The notes beneath the pieces were generated by a model. That model saw nothing but the letters and a program-made list of their open reading frames with translations, made no database searches and was not told the origin of the DNA. From positions 1 through 11,180 of the forward strand of contig JAQERH010000058.1 of assembly GCA_027698105.1 (NCBI GenBank): DNA of 11,180 nt. Reading direction: 5' to 3'. The stretch comes from Lachnospiraceae bacterium AM93-12TA (GTDB taxonomy: Bacteria; Bacillota; Clostridia; Lachnospirales; Lachnospiraceae). How positions within the stretch are numbered: the first letter of the stretch is position 1; each line of letters opens with the position of its first letter. Below are positions 6,777 through 11,180 of the stretch, piece by piece. The translations under genes and the position numbers were made by a program.

Positions 6777-7424
6777 ATGTTAGGACTACCGAAGACCACA
6801 GACTTTAATAAAAGAATACCCAAAGAAAAGTTCTATGAGAACTTGAATGTAACACCTACGGTGAAGAAGTGTTTTGTTGACCAGATAAAGGTTATCTATT
6901 GGCGAAACAAAATCGCTTCTTCTACCACGAACCTTGCAGCAGGAAGCACGGTAACGGAAATTGAAGTCTTTGAAGTGAAACTCAAAACCAACCTTCTGGA
7001 TGAAGCAGTCCTTCGCCAGATTGATAAGGAAATTCCGTATCACATCGTCTTCCTTCTGGAATATGACGGCAAGTATCAGGCATGGACTGCTTACAAAGAA
7101 GCATCCACTGGCAACACTGCTTTCAAAGTAAACCAGTATTATCACACCGACTGGATGACTGAGGACGAACTTCCTCTGAAACTGGAAGGTCTGAATGTAG
7201 ATGCCGTTTATGAGAACTTTGTTTATCAGATTGCAGGAGACTCCTTACAGGCAAACGGAAACGAGTCCTTGCAGGATGTCGTGGAGAGAGACGAAAAGAT
7301 AAAGAATCTCAAAAAGCAGATAGAAATGTTACAAGCGAAAATTCGCAAAGAGAAACAGTTGAATGTTCAGATGAAACTGAACAGTGAGTTAAAGAAATTA
7401 AAGAAAGAATTGGAGGTGTTGTAA
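6777..7424 (+). CDS. DUF4391 protein of a restriction-modification operon
   Basis: A 215-residue protein recognised as DUF4391 (PF14335) from its core, YWRNKIASSTTNL (41-53), EIEVFEVKLK (61-70), and IPYHIVFLLEYDGKYQAW (86-103). Residues about 168-215 are rich in K, E, L and Q in heptad-like spacing and probably form a coiled coil for oligomerisation. In loci known to me the family lies beside SNF2-type helicase and type III-style methylase genes, but its biochemical function is not established. The start follows GAGAGG (6763-6768). The stop TAA shares its last A with the ATG of the next gene, so the two are probably translationally coupled. GC content here is close to that of the helicase gene. 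Confidence 0.85.
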   Translation: MLGLPKTTDFNKRIPKEKFYENLNVTPTVKKCFVDQIKVIYWRNKIASSTTNLAAGSTVTEIEVFEVKLKTNLLDEAVLRQIDKEIPYHIVFLLEYDGKYQAWTAYKEASTGNTAFKVNQYYHTDWMTEDELPLKLEGLNVDAVYENFVYQIAGDSLQANGNESLQDVVERDEKIKNLKKQIEMLQAKIRKEKQLNVQMKLNSELKKLKKELEVL

Positions 7425-8284
7425 TGGGATTCGCTGAACGACACGGTTTTGTTACGAAGAAAGCAATTCAAGTAGATGATATGGATTCTTCTCTCAGAAA
7501 CCGTCTATATAATGCGGTACATAAATATTGCAACCCATCTCCCTTTATTCACGATGAATTGATTTTCGTTGTTGATAAATTGGGTTATCTCAATGAAGGA
7601 ACAGATGTCAAAAACTGGCGAGTGCTTGATGCTTTATTACTAAGGTCAAGAGACGATATGCCGTGGTATATGCCATATGAAATTATTGAATCGTTTTTTG
7701 CGGCAAAACGAGAGCAGTGTAAGCATTGTAGGTATGACTGTCACGAAAAAGGTGGAACTTGTGATGAACTTGCATGGTTGAACAATGTTCCAAATGCCTT
7801 AAATGCTATATTGGAAGAAGAGAAATCGGGATACAGGTTCTTCAAAGACCAATTCATTAACATTGTCAATGAAAAAGAGTTGGAATCCATTGACCGTGCA
7901 TCCAGTTCTCCGTATGTTTCTGTAAACACACACATTAAAAAAGCACTTTCGCTATATTCCGATAGAAAGAACCCTGATTATGAGAATTCTATCAAGGAAT
8001 CAATAAGTGCTGTGGAAGCAATGTGTTGTATTATCACAGGAATGACAGGTGCATCTGCTACCCTTGGTGCAGCGCTAAAAAAACTGGAAGACAGCGGTGT
8101 TGTAATTCATAATGCTTTGCGAGAAGCATTCTCTAAAATGTATGGGTACACTTCTGATACTAACGGCATCCGTCACGGTGGGATTGATTTCAAAAATGCT
8201 CCGTCAGAAGATGCTAAGTACATGCTAATTTCATGCTCTGCTTTTGTGAACTACCTAATAGAAAAATATAATAGAACCATATAA
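7424..8284 (+). CDS. AbiJ_NTD4 / HEPN-like abortive infection protein
   Basis: A 286-residue protein. Its beginning, FAERHGFV followed by DDMDSSLRNRLYNAV (residues 3-32), matches the AbiJ N-terminal domain 4 pattern as I remember it. The C-terminal half (about 165-286) is helical with SIKESISAVEAMCC (189-202), TLGAALKKLE and NGIRHGG (248-253), the RH signature of HEPN-type domains seen in Abi proteins, which often act as toxic ribonucleases. A cysteine cluster C99-x2-C102-x3-C106-x6-C113 in the linker could bind zinc. The gene overlaps the DUF4391 stop by one base (GGAGG at 7412-7416) and ends with tandem TAA stops. It is the first gene of the AT-richer inserted block. The RNase activity is inferred from family resemblance. 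Confidence 0.75.
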   Translation: MGFAERHGFVTKKAIQVDDMDSSLRNRLYNAVHKYCNPSPFIHDELIFVVDKLGYLNEGTDVKNWRVLDALLLRSRDDMPWYMPYEIIESFFAAKREQCKHCRYDCHEKGGTCDELAWLNNVPNALNAILEEEKSGYRFFKDQFINIVNEKELESIDRASSSPYVSVNTHIKKALSLYSDRKNPDYENSIKESISAVEAMCCIITGMTGASATLGAALKKLEDSGVVIHNALREAFSKMYGYTSDTNGIRHGGIDFKNAPSEDAKYMLISCSAFVNYLIEKYNRTI

Positions 8285-8307
8285 TAACAAATCAGTGAGG
8301 TGAGAAA

Positions 8308-9195
8308 GTGAAGCTATGTAAAACAACACTGGAAAAACTTCGTATAATCATTAATGGGGATGGAACAGCAGATTATCGTTCCGGCCCAAAACTTGTTGAG
8401 TTTTTTAATAATTTGGGTTTTAATGACTGTTACAGTTATGGTGGTGGATTTCCGTCAAGATGGGTTTATACCGACGAACGTCTTGATAAAATTAATGGAA
8501 CTCCTGAATTAGATAAATGTATAAAAAATGCATTTGCTGTTGTGAATTATGTGGGAAGAATCTCAGAGTTAGACGATTTGATTGCGGATTTTAATCAATA
8601 CTTGGCGTTTGATAAATGGTCTGTGATCCGAGAAAACGATCTTATTACTTTTAAACGACTTGAAAAAGTTATCATTGATGAATCCCCTAAGTATATGGAA
8701 GTCTTGAAGGAAGAGGAGTTTCTTAAACTTGCTTTTGATATTAATATTGATACACTTAAACTTGATACCAATGTAAACGAGATAGTAAAATCTCGACTAA
8801 ATGAAGTTGAGATTTGTATACGAAGCAACGCTCCTCTTGCGGCAATATTTTTAATAGGTAGTATGCTTGAGGGCATTCTATTAAATATCGCATCTGATTA
8901 CCCTAAAATTTTCAATCAGGCCAATTCAGCTCCTAAAAACAGAGATACTGGGAAAGTAAGAATGTTTCCTGATTGGTCATTGAATAATTTTATTGATGTT
9001 GCGTATGAAGTTGGAATGCTAAGACAGGATGTAAAAAAATTCAGTCACGTTGTGCGAGATTTTAGAAACTATATTCATCCATATCAACAGATGGCAGAAC
9101 GATTTGACCCTGACAAACAAACAGCAATGATTTGTTTTCAGGTGCTTAAAGCGGCAATTTTCCAACTTAGTGAGTATAGAAAAATGGAGGAATAA
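8308..9195 (+). CDS. Abi_C / HEPN-like abortive infection protein
   Basis: A 295-residue protein. The N-terminal domain (1-about 75) has DYRSGPKLVEFFNNLGF (22-38) and GFPSRWVYT (47-55), a conserved unit of unknown function that I have seen attached to Abi-type effectors. The C-terminal half (about 165-290) resembles the abortive-infection C-terminal family (Abi_C): SNAPLAAIFLIGSMLEGILL, WSLNNFIDVAYEVGML, then KKFSHVVRDFRNYIHP (243-258). R250, R253, N254 and H257 give an Rx6H, or R-N-x2-H, arrangement that fits the HEPN ribonuclease signature loosely. GTG is the start because GAGGTG (8297-8302) precedes it and the only nearby ATG is out of frame and followed by a stop. Very AT-rich compared with the helicase. 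A toxic effector role is inferred. Confidence 0.7.
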   Translation: MKLCKTTLEKLRIIINGDGTADYRSGPKLVEFFNNLGFNDCYSYGGGFPSRWVYTDERLDKINGTPELDKCIKNAFAVVNYVGRISELDDLIADFNQYLAFDKWSVIRENDLITFKRLEKVIIDESPKYMEVLKEEEFLKLAFDINIDTLKLDTNVNEIVKSRLNEVEICIRSNAPLAAIFLIGSMLEGILLNIASDYPKIFNQANSAPKNRDTGKVRMFPDWSLNNFIDVAYEVGMLRQDVKKFSHVVRDFRNYIHPYQQMAERFDPDKQTAMICFQVLKAAIFQLSEYRKMEE

Positions 9196-9213
9196 GCTAA
9201 TGGATAAGATGAG
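9184..9213 (+). repeat. Copy 1 of a duplicated translation start region (protease)
   Basis: This 30-base stretch spans the end of the preceding gene, the GGAGG ribosome binding site (9186-9190), the protease ATG (9200) and its first codons. It matches 10021-10050 at 26 of 30 positions in the same phase relative to the start codon. It points to a common origin of the two gene starts. Confidence 0.7.
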
Positions 9214-10021
9214 TTTATCAGAGATGATAACATATTCTACCGTTTTAATACGATGTCAGTATTCAAATGGAACATCGGGAAGTGGTACAGGATTTATTAT
9301 AAATTTGTGCCAAGATAAAGAAAATAATACTTGTATTCCTGTTTTGATTACAAACAACCATGTCGTTGCCAATAGTGTAAGGACGGTTTTTGAGTTTTGC
9401 AGAGCAGATGAAAATGGAAACCCTATTGATACCCAACCGTTTTCGTTGACATATCAAGGAAACTCTTGGATTCATCATCCAGATAGTTCTGTCGATTTGT
9501 GTTGTCTTTTGTTAGCAGAAGCATTAGCAGAATTAGAAAAGAATAGTGTAAAAGTTTTTTATATTCCTTTGGAGACTAACCTAATTCCCAGTCATGATAA
9601 TTTAGCTGAACTTTCGGCAATGGAAGATGTAGTAATGGTTGGATATCCAATAGGTTTATCCGATACTTATAATCACAAGCCGATTATTCGTAGAGGTATT
9701 ACTTCCAGTCACCCTAAAAAAGATTATCAAGGCAAAAAAGAAACCCTGCTTGATATGGCATGTTATCCCGGATCAAGCGGTTCTCCTGTGTTTATATTGA
9801 ACCAAGGAACATACACAATTCCTACTGGAATTGCAATGGGCAACAGAATATATTTGCTTGGTGTGCTTTATGGCGGTCACGAGTTTAATGCACAAGGTGT
9901 TTTGCATTTTGCAAACTTACCCAATGTGCCTGTACCTGTAACTCGTATACCTATAAATCTTGGTATAATGATAAAGGCAGAGCGAGTTCTTGAATTTGAA
10001 AATCTGTTTAAAAACAGATAA
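9200..10021 (+). CDS. Cytosolic trypsin-like serine protease (Trypsin_2 type)
   Basis: A 273-residue chymotrypsin-fold serine peptidase. The triad is visible: H54 in LITNNHVV, a likely D99 in SSVDLCCLL, and S193 in PGSSGSPV, with the GSGTGFIIN entry strand at 27-35. There is no signal peptide, membrane segment or PDZ domain, so unlike DegP/HtrA it should act in the cytoplasm. ATG 9200 is chosen over an in-frame GTG at 9170, which overlaps the previous gene and lacks a ribosome binding site; GGAGG lies 9 bases before 9200. The substrate is unknown. Its position directly after two HEPN/Abi genes suggests proteolytic activation or release of a toxin on infection, as protease-effector pairs do in other defence systems (inference). 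The region is the most AT-rich of the operon (about 27% GC in 9301-9360 by hand count). Confidence 0.85.
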   Translation: MDKMSLSEMITYSTVLIRCQYSNGTSGSGTGFIINLCQDKENNTCIPVLITNNHVVANSVRTVFEFCRADENGNPIDTQPFSLTYQGNSWIHHPDSSVDLCCLLLAEALAELEKNSVKVFYIPLETNLIPSHDNLAELSAMEDVVMVGYPIGLSDTYNHKPIIRRGITSSHPKKDYQGKKETLLDMACYPGSSGSPVFILNQGTYTIPTGIAMGNRIYLLGVLYGGHEFNAQGVLHFANLPNVPVPVTRIPINLGIMIKAERVLEFENLFKNR

Positions 10022-10050
10022 TGGAGGAACAAACTAATGGAAAAAATGAG
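10021..10050 (+). repeat. Copy 2 of a duplicated translation start region (methyltransferase)
   Basis: It contains the last base of the protease stop, GGAGG (10023-10027), the mod ATG (10037) and its first codons. It is identical to 9184-9213 at 26 of 30 positions. The encoded starts are also alike, MDKMS in the protease and MEKMR here. Confidence 0.7.
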
Positions 10051-11143
10051 AATGGAGTCGCTCGATATGACGGCTCAAAACATAGAAAAAATAGGTGTAC
10101 TGTTTCCCAACTGCATTACTGAGACCGTTGATGAAAATGGCAAACCGAAAAAGGCAATTAACTTTGACCTTTTGAAGCAGATGTTTTCTGGTGATGTGAT
10201 TGAAGGTAACGAAGCATACGAATTTACTTGGGTAGGCAAAAAGGCAGCCATTGTGGAAGCAAACAAACCTATCCGTAAGACTCTTCGTCCTTGCAAGGAA
10301 GACAGTGTGAACTGGGATTCCACCGAGAATCTTTACATCGAGGGCGACAACCTTGAAGTGCTGAAACTTTTGCAGGAGAGTTATCTTGGTGCTGTCAAGA
10401 TGATTTTCATTGACCCTCCTTACAACACAGGAACAGATGTCTTTGTTTATAACGACCAATTTGGAATGACTACGGAAGAGTATGAAGAGAGCATAGAATA
10501 TCGTGATGAAGATGGTAATGTTAGATTTGTTCCAAACAATTCTGCCAACCCTAAATTCCATTCAAACTGGCTGTCTATGATGTATCCAAGACTTGTCTTG
10601 GCGAGAAATCTTTTGGCATCAAATGGTGTAATTTTTATCTCAATTGATGACAATGAACATTCAAGTCTAAAACTGCTGTGTGACGAAGTATTTGGTGCTC
10701 GTTGTTTTATTGGTGACATCGTTTGGAGGTCAAGTGATAACAGCAATAACAATGCCCTCACTTTTTCAGAAGACCACAATTATATTTTAGTTTACTCCAA
10801 GAGCCCTGATTGGAGACCGAATTTTGTAAATGACCCTAAAAAGAGGTCTCATTTCAAGAATCCAGATAATGACCCCAAAGGCCCTTGGTTTGATGGAAAT
10901 CCTGTAAACAATCCAGGGTTAAGAGTAAATCTGCAATACGACATTACCACACCGAGCGGAAAAGTTATCCGTCATCCTGCAAATGGTTGGAGGTGGTCTT
11001 GGGAAACAGTACAAGAAAAACTCAAAACTGGTGAACTTCGTTTTTCTGAAGATGAAACTCGTTTGATTAGAAGAACTTATTTGTGCGATATGGAAGGACT
11101 TCCTCCGTCCTCTTTGTGTATTGATATTGTTGTGGTAAACTAA
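10037..11143 (+). CDS. mod: Type III-style (beta-class) DNA methyltransferase, C-terminally broken
   Basis: The N-terminal 368 residues of a site-specific adenine (N6) or cytosine (N4) DNA methyltransferase that marks host DNA. Motif IV is DPPYNTG (126-132), preceded by NLYIEGDNLEVLKLLQ and followed by HSNWLSMMYPRLVLARNLL and GVIFISIDDNEHSSLK. The target recognition region starts near residue 230. In this beta class the SAM-binding motif I lies C-terminal to the recognition domain, and it is absent, so this frame cannot encode an active enzyme. The family is usually around 600 residues or more. The break follows LPPSSL, where I expect W but read C361, then TAA at 11141. A +1 shift near 11156 would open NRQPNKI before another stop. 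Either real decay or base errors near the end of the sequence would explain this. A Res subunit is expected downstream. GC rises back to about 48% (10321-10380). Confidence 0.85.
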   Translation: MEKMRMESLDMTAQNIEKIGVLFPNCITETVDENGKPKKAINFDLLKQMFSGDVIEGNEAYEFTWVGKKAAIVEANKPIRKTLRPCKEDSVNWDSTENLYIEGDNLEVLKLLQESYLGAVKMIFIDPPYNTGTDVFVYNDQFGMTTEEYEESIEYRDEDGNVRFVPNNSANPKFHSNWLSMMYPRLVLARNLLASNGVIFISIDDNEHSSLKLLCDEVFGARCFIGDIVWRSSDNSNNNALTFSEDHNYILVYSKSPDWRPNFVNDPKKRSHFKNPDNDPKGPWFDGNPVNNPGLRVNLQYDITTPSGKVIRHPANGWRWSWETVQEKLKTGELRFSEDETRLIRRTYLCDMEGLPPSSLCIDIVVVN

Positions 11144-11180
11144 AATTGTAACAGGGCAACCTAATAAGATATAATCAAAT

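Noticed and set aside
10034..10561. A 175-codon minus-strand open frame at the start of mod
   Set aside because: It is a shadow of the methyltransferase coding strand containing DPPYNTG, with no own signals.
1..11180. CRISPR array, tRNA or rRNA genes
   Set aside because: I found no regularly spaced direct repeats and no cloverleaf- or rRNA-like stretches when reading both strands.

Overview
The window looks like an accessory, defence-rich region of a low-to-moderate GC Firmicute, most likely a gut Clostridia or Lachnospiraceae-type bacterium. That placement is inferred from strong AGGAGG-type ribosome binding sites before nearly every gene, sigma-A-like promoters, and the style of the IS1182 transposase and the methylase-associated genes. 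No rRNA, tRNA or CRISPR array was seen.

Region 1 (about 62-1836) is an apparently intact IS1182-family insertion sequence. Its 535-residue transposase runs on the minus strand. Candidate imperfect 19-bp terminal inverted repeats lie at 62-80 and 1818-1836, and a hairpin terminator lies past the transposase 3' end. Region 2 (1837-2049) is a non-coding control region. It holds a strong nested hairpin terminator, then a sigma-A promoter with two inverted repeats placed like operators, leading into the plus-strand genes.

Region 3 (2050-11143) is a run of eight co-directional genes, closely spaced or overlapping, probably one operon: an HTH-Fic protein with its own inhibitory motif; a 1078-residue SNF2/RapA-type helicase with a degenerate PLD-like N-terminus; a two-helix SieB-like membrane protein with an in-frame amber codon near its end; a DUF4391 protein; an AbiJ_NTD4/HEPN-like protein; an Abi_C/HEPN-like protein; a cytosolic trypsin-like protease; and a type III-style (beta-class, DPPY) DNA methyltransferase that ends early at the right edge.

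Helicase, DUF4391 and Mod look like the core of a type III-like restriction-modification locus, with the nuclease (Res) subunit expected just past the window. The two Abi/HEPN proteins and the protease (7424-10021) sit between DUF4391 and Mod. They are visibly more AT-rich than both sides, and the protease and mod genes begin with nearly the same 30 bp. I read this as an accessory toxin/protease module inserted into the restriction operon. The idea that it acts as an abortive-infection backup to the restriction system is inference; the gene order and motifs are seen directly.
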